This document shows, piece after piece, positions 8,707 to 17,589 of a stretch of 64,000 nucleotides of DNA. The translations under genes and the position numbers were made by a program. The stretch comes from Neorhizobium sp. UBA3556 (lineage in GTDB: Bacteria; Pseudomonadota; Alphaproteobacteria; Rhizobiales; Rhizobiaceae). How positions within the stretch are numbered: the stretch's first letter is position 1; the number at the start of each line of letters is the position of its first letter. The stretch lies in contig DFNX01000016.1 of NCBI GenBank assembly GCA_002376235.1, positions 186,001-250,000 of the forward strand, in the 5' to 3' direction. Under the pieces are notes generated by a model that did not search any database, was not told where the DNA came from, and saw nothing but the letters and a program-made list of their open reading frames with translations.

Positions 8707-9939
8707 ATGCGTATCCGTGCATTCGCAGCCGTTCTGGCTGCCACCGCGGCGCTGCCTTGTGCAGCTATGGCCGCTGATCTGGAAGTCACGCATTGGTGGA
8801 CATCGGGAGGCGAGGCAGCTGCCGTGAAGGAGCTGGCAACCGCATTCGATGCAACCGGCAATAAATGGGTCGATGGTGCGATTGCCGGTTCCGGCAGCAC
8901 GGCGCGCCCGATCATGATCAGCCGCATCACCGGCGGCGACCCGATGGGTGCCACCCAGTTCAACCACGGACGCCAGGCCGAGGAACTGGTCATGTCCGGC
9001 CTGATGCGCGACCTGAACGATGTCGCGGAAAAGGGCAAGTGGAAGGACATCATCAAGCCGGCAAGCCTGCTCGATAGCTGCACCTTTGAGGGTAAGATCT
9101 ACTGCGCCCCGGTCAATATCCATTCTTGGCAGTGGCTGTGGCTTTCCAATGCGGCCTTCGAAAAGGTAGGCGTGCCGGTCCCGAAGGACTGGAACGAATT
9201 CGTTGCTGCTGGCCCCAAGCTTCGTGAAGCCGGAATGCAGCCGCTCGCCGTTGGTGGCTCCGCCTTCCAGGTCAACGGCCTGTTCGACACGCTGGTGATC
9301 GCGCTCGGCGGTACTGATCTTTATAACAAGGTCTATAAGGACAAGGACGAAGAGACCGCAGCCGGTCCCGAAATGGCAAAGATATTCGCGGCCGCCGACG
9401 ATGCCCGCAAGCTTGCCAAGGGCTCAAACGTTCAGGACTGGAACCAGGCCACCAATCTCGTCATTACCGGCAAGGCCGGTGGCCAGATCATGGGTGACTG
9501 GGCGCAGGGCGAATTCCAGCAGGCCGGACAGGTCGCAGGCAAGGACTATACCTGCCTTCCGGGCCTAGGCCTGAACCAGACTTTGACCACCGGCGGTGAC
9601 GCCATCTACTTCCCACTTCTCGACGACGAGGAAAAATCCAAGGCGCAGGAAGTGCTGGCGGAAACGATCGTCGATCCGAAAGTCCAGGTCGCTTTCAACC
9701 TCAAGAAAGGTTCCGTTCCGATCCGAAGTGACGTCGATCTTGCTGCCGCCAACGACTGCATGAAGAAGGGCATCGAGATCATCTCCAAGGGCAGCACCGC
9801 CATCAGCACCGACCAGCTCGTTTCCGCCGATACGCAGAAACAGAAGGAAGACCTGATGGCCGAATTCTTCGCCAAGGAATCGATGACGCCCGAACAGGCG
9901 CAAGAGCGCTTCGCCTCGATCATCGGTTCGGCGGACTGA
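8707..9939 (+). CDS. Sugar ABC transporter substrate-binding protein
   Basis: A 410-residue periplasmic binding protein of extracellular solute-binding family 1. The signal peptide MRIRAFAAVLAATAALPCAA ends near AMA-ADLEV (cut about residue 22). The mature protein starts with LEVTHWWTSGGEAAAVKELA, a pattern typical of proteobacterial and Thermus glucose/mannose-type binding proteins. Further on are MGDWAQGEF and a long C-terminal helical lobe. A strong ribosome site GGGAGGAG precedes the ATG. It is the first gene of a large plus-strand operon with two permeases, an ATPase and catabolic enzymes. The sugar is not proven; the GH2 and GH43 enzymes downstream point to oligosaccharides with beta-mannosyl or beta-xylosyl ends. 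Confidence 0.92.
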   Translation: MRIRAFAAVLAATAALPCAAMAADLEVTHWWTSGGEAAAVKELATAFDATGNKWVDGAIAGSGSTARPIMISRITGGDPMGATQFNHGRQAEELVMSGLMRDLNDVAEKGKWKDIIKPASLLDSCTFEGKIYCAPVNIHSWQWLWLSNAAFEKVGVPVPKDWNEFVAAGPKLREAGMQPLAVGGSAFQVNGLFDTLVIALGGTDLYNKVYKDKDEETAAGPEMAKIFAAADDARKLAKGSNVQDWNQATNLVITGKAGGQIMGDWAQGEFQQAGQVAGKDYTCLPGLGLNQTLTTGGDAIYFPLLDDEEKSKAQEVLAETIVDPKVQVAFNLKKGSVPIRSDVDLAAANDCMKKGIEIISKGSTAISTDQLVSADTQKQKEDLMAEFFAKESMTPEQAQERFASIIGSAD

Positions 9940-10043
9940 TAGCTCCATCACGATCCTGAACCGCACCGGCCCCGTCCTCTTTTGCAAGGATGGCGGGGCC
10001 GGCAGGAAGGCTGCGCCTTGCGCATGTCGATCGAGGAGGAACC

Positions 10044-10982
10044 ATGCCCAATCCTACGCCGTCGCAATCCGGTGCGGCCAGGCCGATAGCAAAATCATCC
10101 GGCAGGCCCAACCAGCTCTTTCGCAATCTGAATTCCAAGATTGCACTCACCCCCATGATCCTCGTTGCTGCTGTGGTGTTTTTCGGCGGCACGATCTGGA
10201 CAGTCATCTATTCCTTCACCAATTCAAGGCTCCTGCCGCGGGCAAGCTTTGTCGGTTTCGACCAGTATGAGCGTCTCTGGGCCTCGTCACGCTGGATCAT
10301 CTCGATCCAGAACCTGCTGATCTACGGCATCCTTTCGCTGATCTTCTCGCTCGTGGTCGGTTTCGTGCTGGCGGCGCTGATGGATCAGAAGATCCGCTTC
10401 GAAAGCGCCTTCCGCACGATCTTTCTTTATCCCTTTGCCCTATCCTTCATCGTCACCGGGCTTGTCTGGCAGTGGATCCTCAATCCGGAATTCGGCGTGC
10501 AGGGCATCGTCCGCTCGCTCGGCTGGACAAGCTTCACCTTCGACCCGCTCTACAATCCCGACATCGTCATCTACGGCATCCTGATCGCAGGTCTCTGGCA
10601 GGGGACAGGGCTGGTCATGTGCCTGATGCTCGCCGGTCTGCGCGGCATCGACGAGGATATCTGGAAGGCGGCGCGCGTCGACGGCATCCCTATGTGGCGG
10701 ACCTATCTTTTCGTCGTCATCCCGATGATGCGCCCGGTCTTTATAACCACGCTCGTCCTGATCGGCAGCGGCATCGTCAAGCTTTACGATCTCGTCGTGG
10801 CACAGACATCCGGCGGCCCCGGCAATGCCTCGGAAGTGCCGGCGAAATACGTCTACGACTACATGTTCCAGGCGCAGAATCTGGGGCAGGGCTTTGCCGC
10901 CTCCACCATGATGCTGCTCACCGTCGCCATCATCATCATCCCCTGGGCCTATCTCGAATTCGGAGGGAAGAAGCGTGGCTAA
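10044..10982 (+). CDS. Sugar ABC transporter permease (MalF type)
   Basis: A 312-residue inner-membrane permease with about six helices (first one LTPMILVAAVVFFGGTIWTV). The cytoplasmic EAA loop, which docks on the ATPase, is EDIWKAARVDGIP. The ATG at 10044 is chosen because GAGGAGGA lies directly upstream; the frame is open further upstream without a better site. The N-terminal 30 residues are polar and probably cytoplasmic. It overlaps the next permease by 8 bp. It pairs with the second permease to form the pore of the importer. Confidence 0.92.
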   Translation: MPNPTPSQSGAARPIAKSSGRPNQLFRNLNSKIALTPMILVAAVVFFGGTIWTVIYSFTNSRLLPRASFVGFDQYERLWASSRWIISIQNLLIYGILSLIFSLVVGFVLAALMDQKIRFESAFRTIFLYPFALSFIVTGLVWQWILNPEFGVQGIVRSLGWTSFTFDPLYNPDIVIYGILIAGLWQGTGLVMCLMLAGLRGIDEDIWKAARVDGIPMWRTYLFVVIPMMRPVFITTLVLIGSGIVKLYDLVVAQTSGGPGNASEVPAKYVYDYMFQAQNLGQGFAASTMMLLTVAIIIIPWAYLEFGGKKRG

Positions 10983-11919
10983 CGTCTCCACTCTCAACGC
11001 GACCGGTGCCGCAATGGACGCCGTCAGAACCGAAATTGCGGCAGGTCCGCGCGGAAAGAAGCCGCGAAAGGTTATCTCCCGACGCAATGTCATGATCTAC
11101 GGCATTCTTGGCCTTGCGGCGCTCTATTACCTCCTGCCGCTCTACGTGATGGTCGTCACCTCATTGAAGGGCATGCCGGAAGTGCGCCTCGGCAACATCT
11201 TCTCGCCGCCGATGGAAATCACCTTCGAACCCTGGGTGAAGGCCTGGGCGGAAGCCTGCACGGGCTTGAACTGTGACGGTCTTTCCCGCGGTTTCTGGAA
11301 CTCGGTGCGCATCCTCGTTCCCTCCGTCATCGTCTCTATCGCGGTTGCCTCGATCAGCGGTTATGCGCTCGCCAACTGGCGTTTCAAGGGCTCGGAACTG
11401 TTCTTCTCCGTGCTCATCATCGGCGCCTTCATTCCCTATCAGGTGATGATCTATCCGCTCGTCATCATCCTGCGCGAGATCGGTATCTACGGCTCGCTGA
11501 CCGGTCTTGTTGTCGTCCACACGATCTTCGGCATGCCGATCCTGACGCTGCTCTTCCGCAACTATTTCGCTGGCCTGCCGGAGGAACTGTTCAAGGCGGC
11601 GCGCATCGACGGCGCTGGCTTCTGGCAGATCTACGGCCGCATCATGCTGCCCATGTCGCTGCCGATCTTCGTCGTCGCGATCATCATCCAGGTCACCGGC
11701 ATCTGGAACGACTTCCTCTTCGGCGTCGTCTTCACCAGGCCGGATACCTATCCGATGACCGTCCAGCTCAACAACATCGTCAACTCCGTCCAGGGGGTGA
11801 AGGAATACAACGTCAACATGGCAGCGACGCTGCTCACCGGCGCTGTTCCGCTCATCGTCTATTTCGTTTCCGGCCGGCTGTTCGTTCGCGGCATCGCCGC
11901 CGGCGCAGTTAAGGGGTAA
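10975..11919 (+). CDS. Sugar ABC transporter permease (MalG type)
   Basis: The second pore subunit, 314 residues. The start is GTG, overlapping the end of the upstream permease gene by 8 bp, which signals coupled translation. After a polar tail of about 35 residues come six predicted helices (first: YGILGLAALYYLLPLYVMVV). The EAA loop is EELFKAARIDGAG. The insertion with a Cys pair (EACTGLNC, about residues 93-100) between the first and second helices is a feature of the glucose/mannose-type permeases and lies on the periplasmic side. It belongs with the binding protein and ATPase on both sides. Confidence 0.92.
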   Translation: MANVSTLNATGAAMDAVRTEIAAGPRGKKPRKVISRRNVMIYGILGLAALYYLLPLYVMVVTSLKGMPEVRLGNIFSPPMEITFEPWVKAWAEACTGLNCDGLSRGFWNSVRILVPSVIVSIAVASISGYALANWRFKGSELFFSVLIIGAFIPYQVMIYPLVIILREIGIYGSLTGLVVVHTIFGMPILTLLFRNYFAGLPEELFKAARIDGAGFWQIYGRIMLPMSLPIFVVAIIIQVTGIWNDFLFGVVFTRPDTYPMTVQLNNIVNSVQGVKEYNVNMAATLLTGAVPLIVYFVSGRLFVRGIAAGAVKG

Positions 11920-11925
11920 GCCTTG

Positions 11926-13023
11926 ATGACCGACCTCTCCAATTCCGTTTCCATCCGTGACCTGTCCCTGTCCTTTGGCGCAGTGACCGTCCTTCAGAAC
12001 CTCGATCTCGATATCAAGGATGGCGAATTCCTCGTCCTGCTCGGCTCTTCCGGCTGCGGCAAGTCGACATTGCTCAACTGCATCGCCGGTCTGCTGGAAC
12101 CGACCGACGGCCAGATCTTCATCAAGGATCGCAACGTCACCTGGGAAGAACCCAAGGACCGCGGCATCGGCATGGTCTTCCAGTCCTATGCGCTTTATCC
12201 GCAGATGACGGTCGAAAAGAACCTGTCCTTCGGCCTCAAGGTCGCCGGCATGCCCAGGGACGAGATCGCAAAGCGCATCGCCCGCGCCGCCGGTATCCTG
12301 CAGATCGAGCCATTGCTGCAGCGCAAGCCCGCAGCATTGTCCGGCGGCCAGCGCCAGCGTGTTGCGATCGGTCGCGCGCTTGTCCGCGATGTCGATGTCT
12401 TCCTGTTCGACGAACCGCTCTCAAACCTCGATGCGAAACTGCGCTCCGAACTGCGCGTCGAGATCAAGCGCCTGCACCAGTCGCTGAAGAACACGATGAT
12501 CTACGTCACCCACGACCAGATCGAGGCGCTGACGCTGGCCGACCGGATCGCCATCATGAAGAGCGGCGTCATCCAGCAGTTGGACGATCCGATCACCATC
12601 TACAATCGCCCGAAGAACAAGTTCGTCGCCGGCTTCATCGGCTCGCCCTCGATGAATTTTCTCAATGGCGAGCTGGCGGAGGAGGGCGGTCGTCCGGTCT
12701 TTCGTACCAATGGCGTCAGCATTTCGCTTTCCGGCTATGAGGCGACTGAGGCACTCACCCCCGGCCGTAAGGTCACCCTTGGCTTGCGTCCCGAACATAT
12801 CAAGGTCGATGCCGACGTTTCCGGTGAGGAGGCCCACGAGGCGATCGTCGATATCGAGGAGCCGATGGGCGCCGACAATCTGATCTGGCTGAAACTCGCC
12901 GGCCACACGATCTCGGTGAGGATCGGCGGCGCCCGTCGCTACAAGGTCGGCGCAAAAGTCCGCCTCGGCTTCGACATGACCATGGCCTCGCTGTTCGATG
13001 CCGGCTCGGAGGAACGGATTTGA
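11926..13023 (+). CDS. Sugar ABC transporter ATP-binding protein (MalK/UgpC type)
   Basis: A 365-residue ATPase energising the importer. Visible motifs are Walker A GSSGCGKST, the Q-loop VFQSYALYPQMTV, signature LSGGQRQRVAIGRALV, Walker B VFLFDEPLSNLDA and switch His in YVTHDQIEA. A C-terminal OB-fold (TOBE) regulatory domain of about 120 residues contains GLRPEHIK. A TTG lies one codon upstream, but the ATG at 11926 is better placed behind AAGGGG. It is separated from the preceding permease by 6 bp and is followed by a palindromic element before the glycosidase gene. Confidence 0.93.
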   Translation: MTDLSNSVSIRDLSLSFGAVTVLQNLDLDIKDGEFLVLLGSSGCGKSTLLNCIAGLLEPTDGQIFIKDRNVTWEEPKDRGIGMVFQSYALYPQMTVEKNLSFGLKVAGMPRDEIAKRIARAAGILQIEPLLQRKPAALSGGQRQRVAIGRALVRDVDVFLFDEPLSNLDAKLRSELRVEIKRLHQSLKNTMIYVTHDQIEALTLADRIAIMKSGVIQQLDDPITIYNRPKNKFVAGFIGSPSMNFLNGELAEEGGRPVFRTNGVSISLSGYEATEALTPGRKVTLGLRPEHIKVDADVSGEEAHEAIVDIEEPMGADNLIWLKLAGHTISVRIGGARRYKVGAKVRLGFDMTMASLFDAGSEERI

Positions 13024-13060
13024 TTACCTGCAGCGGGATTTACCCCTCGCCCGTCTGCCG

Positions 13061-13095
13061 GTCCCTTCTCCCCGGTGCGGCCGGGGAGAAGGGAC
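13061..13095. repeat. RIME-like intergenic palindrome
   Basis: A perfect 15-bp inverted repeat (GTCCCTTCTCCCCGG and its complement) around the loop TGCGG. The CCTTCTCCCCG arm is shared with the palindrome at 18766-18793, so both belong to one dispersed rhizobial intergenic repeat family. It sits inside the operon, in the short gap between the ABC ATPase gene and the beta-mannosidase gene. As RNA it would form a very stable hairpin that could stabilise the upstream message or reduce read-through. Confidence 0.8.
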
Positions 13096-13123
13096 GCGTT
13101 CTGCCAATCGATGAGAACCGACA

Positions 13124-15571
13124 ATGACCAGCATGATCAATCTATCCGGTGAGTGGAACCTCACTTCCCCCGACAGCACCCACGCCACCACGATATCCAT
13201 CCCCGGTGACATTCATACGTCCCTGAAAATCGCAGGCATCATTCCGGACCCCTATGTCGGCCGCAACGAAAACGATGTTCAGTGGGTGGCGCATCAGGAC
13301 TGGCAGATCGAGCGCACCTTCGTCATCGATGACCCCGATGGCTCCTGGTATCTCGACATCACCTATCTCGATACGGTGGCGATCGTCTTCGTCAACGACG
13401 TTCCCGTCCTTTCCGCCGACAACTGCTTCCGCCGCTACCGTCCGGATGTCTCGTCTGCCCTGAAACCCGGCGAAAACACGCTCCGCATCCTGTTCCATTC
13501 CAGCATCAAGGCTGGAGCCGAACGCCAGGCGCGCCAGCCCTTCTATCTGCCGTTCTCAAAAAACTGCCCGATCCCCGATGGCAACATGCTGCGCAAGCCG
13601 CAATGCCATTTCGGCTGGGACTGGAACCTCGCCATTGCCCCACTCGGCCTCTACGGCGAAATCTCCCTGAAACGTCTGGATATCGCCCGCATCGAACAAG
13701 TTGTCACCGAACAGAGACATCATGACGATGGCTCCGTCGATCTCTATGTCACGGTCTCCTTCCATGCTGACAGCCAGGGCGTAATCCCCATTCATCTCGC
13801 ATTCGGTGAAGAACGCCTTCGCCTCGATTGCGGCATGCGCCCCGGCGAAAACAGCATCACCCATGTCTTCCATGTCGATGCCCCAAAACTCTGGTGGCCG
13901 GCCGGAAGCGGTGAACAGCCGCTCTATTCCTTGACCGTCGACACGCCGAGCGAAACGATCACCAGACAGATCGGCCTGCGGACGGTCGAACTCCTGACCG
14001 ACAAGGACGAAGCCGGTAGCCGTTTCACCTTCCGCATCAACGGTCGCGAAATCTTCTGCCGCGGCGCCAACTGGATCCCCGCCGACGCGCTTTTCTCGCT
14101 CACCAGCCCGGAAAAGACGGAGGACCTCTTACAATCCGCTGTCGATGCCAACATGAACATGATCCGCATCTGGGGCGGCGGTTTTTACGAAGACGAGCAT
14201 TTCTACGACACTTGCGACCGGCTCGGCCTGATGGTCTGGCAGGATTTTCAGTTCGCCTGCAACATCTATCCCTCGACCCCGGATTTTCTCGAAAATGTCG
14301 AGCATGAGGTCGAGTATCAGACGAAACGTCTGATCTCGCACCCGTCGATTGTGCTCTGGTGTGGCGATAACGAACTCGTCGGCGCGCTCCTCTGGTACGA
14401 GGAAACCCGCAATAACCGCGACCGCTATCTAGTTTCCTACGACCGCCTCAACCACACGATCGAGCGGGCGATGAAAAAGGCCGTTCCGCAGGCGATCTGG
14501 TGGCCGTCGAGCCCTGCCTCTGGATATCTCGATTACGGCGACGCCTGGCACGCGGACGGTTCCGGCGATATGCATTTCTGGTCCGTCTGGCACGAGAACA
14601 AGCCGTTCGAACACTATCGCGATGTCAAGCCGCGCTTCTGCTCCGAATTCGGCTTCCAGTCCTACACGTCGCTGCCGGTGATCCACACCTATGCGGAAGA
14701 CAAGGACCTCAACATCGCCTCTCCGGTCATGGAGCATCATCAGCGCAATGTCGGCGGCAACGAGCGTATCGCTGCCACCATGTTCCGCAATTTCCGTTTC
14801 CCGAAGGATTTTGCCAATTTCGTCTATCTGAGTCAGGTCCAGCAGGGCGTCGCGATCAGAACCGCGGTCGATTACTGGCGCTCGCTGAAACCTCATTGCA
14901 TGGGGGCTCTCTACTGGCAGCTCAACGACACCTGGCCCGTCGCCTCCTGGGCAAGCCTTGATTACGGCGGCGGCTGGAAAGTGCTGCATTACATGGCCAA
15001 ACGCTTCTTCCAGCCGGTCGTCGTCGCCGCTATCCCTTCGGAGGACGGAAGCGAGATCCGCTTCTCGCTGGTCAACGACACGCTCGAAGATGTCACCGTC
15101 ACGCTCAACATCTCGACCCTCAGCCTGAAGGGCGAGCGCCGCTCGCTGCAGAGCATCGACGCCGTCTGCTCACCGGACGCGGCCATCACGGCCCTTACCA
15201 TCCCCGCTGACACGATCCCGAGTGATAGCTTGCTTGCCTGGAGTTTTACCGCCTCGAACGGATCGGGCGGCGAGGGGTACCATGTCATGGACAGCTACAA
15301 GGCCTTGGAGCTTCTTCCCGCGGGACTTGAAATGTCCATGTCCCCATCCGGTGATGGCTCGTTCGACATTCTCGTCCAGTCCGCCGGCCTCGCGCTTTTC
15401 GTCCTGATCGAGAGCGAGACCCCCGGCCGTTATACCGACAACGCTTTCGATCTTGCCGCCGGCGAAAACCGAAAGGTCCGCTTTACCCCGAGCGTGCCGG
15501 CGGCAAGCTCCCCAGGCTCCCCGCCCGTTTTCCGTATCTACGATCTTCAGTCCTGCCAGTCCGCAGGCTGA
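13124..15571 (+). CDS. Glycoside hydrolase family 2 beta-mannosidase
   Basis: An 815-residue GH2 enzyme expected to release terminal beta-D-mannose from oligosaccharides. The N-terminal jelly-roll domain (LSGEWNL, IPGDIHTSL) and Ig-like domain are followed by the TIM barrel with RIWGGGFYEDEHFYD. The predicted acid/base is Glu417 in WCGDNELVG and the nucleophile is Glu508 in FCSEFGFQS; both are present. Length and the motif order match bacterial beta-mannosidases rather than LacZ-type enzymes. No signal peptide is seen, so it should act on imported substrate in the cytosol. It follows the importer genes and precedes isomerase and dehydrogenase genes. Exact substrate specificity is inferred. 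Confidence 0.9.
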   Translation: MTSMINLSGEWNLTSPDSTHATTISIPGDIHTSLKIAGIIPDPYVGRNENDVQWVAHQDWQIERTFVIDDPDGSWYLDITYLDTVAIVFVNDVPVLSADNCFRRYRPDVSSALKPGENTLRILFHSSIKAGAERQARQPFYLPFSKNCPIPDGNMLRKPQCHFGWDWNLAIAPLGLYGEISLKRLDIARIEQVVTEQRHHDDGSVDLYVTVSFHADSQGVIPIHLAFGEERLRLDCGMRPGENSITHVFHVDAPKLWWPAGSGEQPLYSLTVDTPSETITRQIGLRTVELLTDKDEAGSRFTFRINGREIFCRGANWIPADALFSLTSPEKTEDLLQSAVDANMNMIRIWGGGFYEDEHFYDTCDRLGLMVWQDFQFACNIYPSTPDFLENVEHEVEYQTKRLISHPSIVLWCGDNELVGALLWYEETRNNRDRYLVSYDRLNHTIERAMKKAVPQAIWWPSSPASGYLDYGDAWHADGSGDMHFWSVWHENKPFEHYRDVKPRFCSEFGFQSYTSLPVIHTYAEDKDLNIASPVMEHHQRNVGGNERIAATMFRNFRFPKDFANFVYLSQVQQGVAIRTAVDYWRSLKPHCMGALYWQLNDTWPVASWASLDYGGGWKVLHYMAKRFFQPVVVAAIPSEDGSEIRFSLVNDTLEDVTVTLNISTLSLKGERRSLQSIDAVCSPDAAITALTIPADTIPSDSLLAWSFTASNGSGGEGYHVMDSYKALELLPAGLEMSMSPSGDGSFDILVQSAGLALFVLIESETPGRYTDNAFDLAAGENRKVRFTPSVPAASSPGSPPVFRIYDLQSCQSAG

Positions 15572-15594
15572 CATTTCATTTCAAGGAGGATGAC

Positions 15595-16359
15595 ATGACG
15601 ACCTTTGGTTTCCAGCTGTATAGCGCCCGCAATTTCCCGCCTCTCTCCGACGTGCTGAAACTCGTGGCGAAAAACGGCTACAAACACGTGGAAGGTTATG
15701 GCGCTCTTTACGCGACGCTGGACGAGGCAGGCCTCAAGGCCATGCGAGCCGAACTCGATGCAAACGGCCTCACCATGCCGACCGGCCATTTCGGCATCGA
15801 TCTTCTCGAAAAGGAGCCGGAACAGGCGCTGCTGATCGCAAAGACGCTGGGCGTCGAAGCGATCTATTGCCCGCATCTGGTTGCCGACCAACGCCCGACC
15901 GATGCCAGCGGCTGGTTCGCCTTCGGCAAGCGCCTCGCTGAAGCCGGCAAGCGTTATCAGGATGCCGGCTACACATTCGGCTGGCACAACCATGATTTCG
16001 AGTTCAAGGCATTGCCGGATGGCTCCACCCCGCAGGAACAGATCTTTGCCGGCGGCCCGGATCTCACCTGGGAAGCAGATATCGCCTGGGTCATCCGCGG
16101 CGGCGCCGATCCGTTCGCCTGGATCGAAAAATACGGCCGGAAGATCACTGCCGTTCACGTCAAGGATATCGCGCCGGCCGGCGAAAATACCGATGAGGAC
16201 GGCTGGGCCGATGTCGGCCACGGCACCGTGCCTTGGAAGGATCTGATCGCTGCCCTGAAGGCGAAAACCTCGGCGAAATATTACGTTCTGGAGCACGATA
16301 ATCCCAAGGATATCGAGCGCCTTGCCTCTCGTTCCATCGCCGCCTTCAACACCTACTGA
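15595..16359 (+). CDS. Sugar phosphate isomerase/epimerase family protein
   Basis: A 254-residue protein of the xylose-isomerase-like TIM-barrel (AP endonuclease 2) family. It begins TTFGFQLYSARN and carries the metal-site and barrel motifs WHNHDFEF, WEADIAWV, HVKDIAP and LEHDNP. These supply His, Asp and Glu ligands for a divalent metal. Family members interconvert keto and aldo sugars or epimerise them. AAGGAGGATG overlaps the start codon region, giving a good ribosome site. It sits 23 bp after the beta-mannosidase gene and is followed after 28 bp by an oxidoreductase, a pairing often seen where a less common sugar is oxidised. The actual substrate is unknown. Confidence 0.88.
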   Translation: MTTFGFQLYSARNFPPLSDVLKLVAKNGYKHVEGYGALYATLDEAGLKAMRAELDANGLTMPTGHFGIDLLEKEPEQALLIAKTLGVEAIYCPHLVADQRPTDASGWFAFGKRLAEAGKRYQDAGYTFGWHNHDFEFKALPDGSTPQEQIFAGGPDLTWEADIAWVIRGGADPFAWIEKYGRKITAVHVKDIAPAGENTDEDGWADVGHGTVPWKDLIAALKAKTSAKYYVLEHDNPKDIERLASRSIAAFNTY

Positions 16360-16387
16360 TCTCACGTAATCATTCGGAGTTTCCCCA

Positions 16388-17521
16388 ATGACCAAGGAAC
16401 TTGGCGTCGGCATCCTCGGATGCGGCAACATTTCCACCACCTACTTTTCGCTGTCACCGCTTTTCAAGGGCATCAAGGTTCTTGCCTGCGCGGACCTGAA
16501 CCCGGCCGCTGCTGAGGCGAAAGCCAAGGAATATGGCGTGAAGGCGCAAACGGTCGAAGAGCTTCTCGCCAATGACGAGATCGATGTGATCGTCAATCTG
16601 ACCATCCCGGATGCGCATTTCCCCGTTTCGAAGAAGATCCTCGAAGCCGGAAAGCACGTCTATTCCGAAAAGCCGCTGACGGTGACGCTGGAGGAGGGCA
16701 AGCAACTGCAGGCGCTGGCGAAGTCGAAGGGCTTGGCCGTCGGCTGCGCGCCCGATACGTTTCTCGGCGGCGCGCACCAGTTGGCGAGAGCCTATATTGA
16801 TGGTGGCGGGGTAGGGCGCATCACGTCCGGCACCTGCCACGTCATGAGCCCCGGCATGGAAATGTGGCACCCCAATCCGGGCTTCTTCTTCCTGAACGGC
16901 GGCGGCCCGATCCTCGATCTCGGACCTTACTACATCTCCAACCTGATCAACTTCCTCGGCCCGGTAAAGCGTGTCGCGGCCCTGACCTCGATGGCAAGCA
17001 AGACCCGCACCGTCACCAGCGAACCGCTGAACGGCACGATCATCCCGGTCGAGACCCCGACCAATATCCATGCGCTATTGGAGTTCGCGGAAGGCGCGAC
17101 GATCACGCTCTCGGCAAGCTGGGATGTCTGGTCCCATCGCCACGCCAATATGGAACTATACGGCACGGAAGGCTCGATCTACGTGCCCGATCCGAATTTC
17201 TTCGGCGGCGTGGTCGAGGCGAGTGGCCGGGACAAGGATATCCAGCCGCTGAAAGATTGGGATCATCCTTTCAGCAAGGCCAATCAGGAACATCCGAACG
17301 GCCCGCGCGCCAATTATCGCACTGCGGGCCTTGCCGATATGGCGGTCGCGCTGATCGAAGGGCGTGATATCCGTTGCTCCATCGATCGGGCGCTTCACGG
17401 TGTCGATGTCATGACCTCGATCCTGAAATCCGGTGCCGAAGGCAATTTCGTCGCCACCACCACGACCTGCACCAAACCCGCGGCACTTGGCATAGACGAG
17501 GCACTGGCGCTTCTCGCCTGA
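16388..17521 (+). CDS. Gfo/Idh/MocA family oxidoreductase
   Basis: A 377-residue NAD(P)-dependent dehydrogenase. The Rossmann fold begins GVGILGCGNISTTYF (GxGxxx motif), and the family's EKP motif, which carries the catalytic lysine, appears as SEKPLTVTLEEG near residue 97. The C-terminal alpha/beta domain follows. Family members oxidise or reduce sugars and inositols. Together with the isomerase-like gene in front and the aldo/keto reductase behind, it probably processes the sugar released by the glycosidases. The ribosome site is CGGAG about 8 bp before the ATG. Its substrate cannot be told from sequence. Confidence 0.9.
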   Translation: MTKELGVGILGCGNISTTYFSLSPLFKGIKVLACADLNPAAAEAKAKEYGVKAQTVEELLANDEIDVIVNLTIPDAHFPVSKKILEAGKHVYSEKPLTVTLEEGKQLQALAKSKGLAVGCAPDTFLGGAHQLARAYIDGGGVGRITSGTCHVMSPGMEMWHPNPGFFFLNGGGPILDLGPYYISNLINFLGPVKRVAALTSMASKTRTVTSEPLNGTIIPVETPTNIHALLEFAEGATITLSASWDVWSHRHANMELYGTEGSIYVPDPNFFGGVVEASGRDKDIQPLKDWDHPFSKANQEHPNGPRANYRTAGLADMAVALIEGRDIRCSIDRALHGVDVMTSILKSGAEGNFVATTTTCTKPAALGIDEALALLA

Positions 17522-17589
17522 CCCGTTACAACTGCTGCCGGTGCCGGAAATCAGGTTCGGCGCCGGTTTCATTTGGAGGACTTTTTATC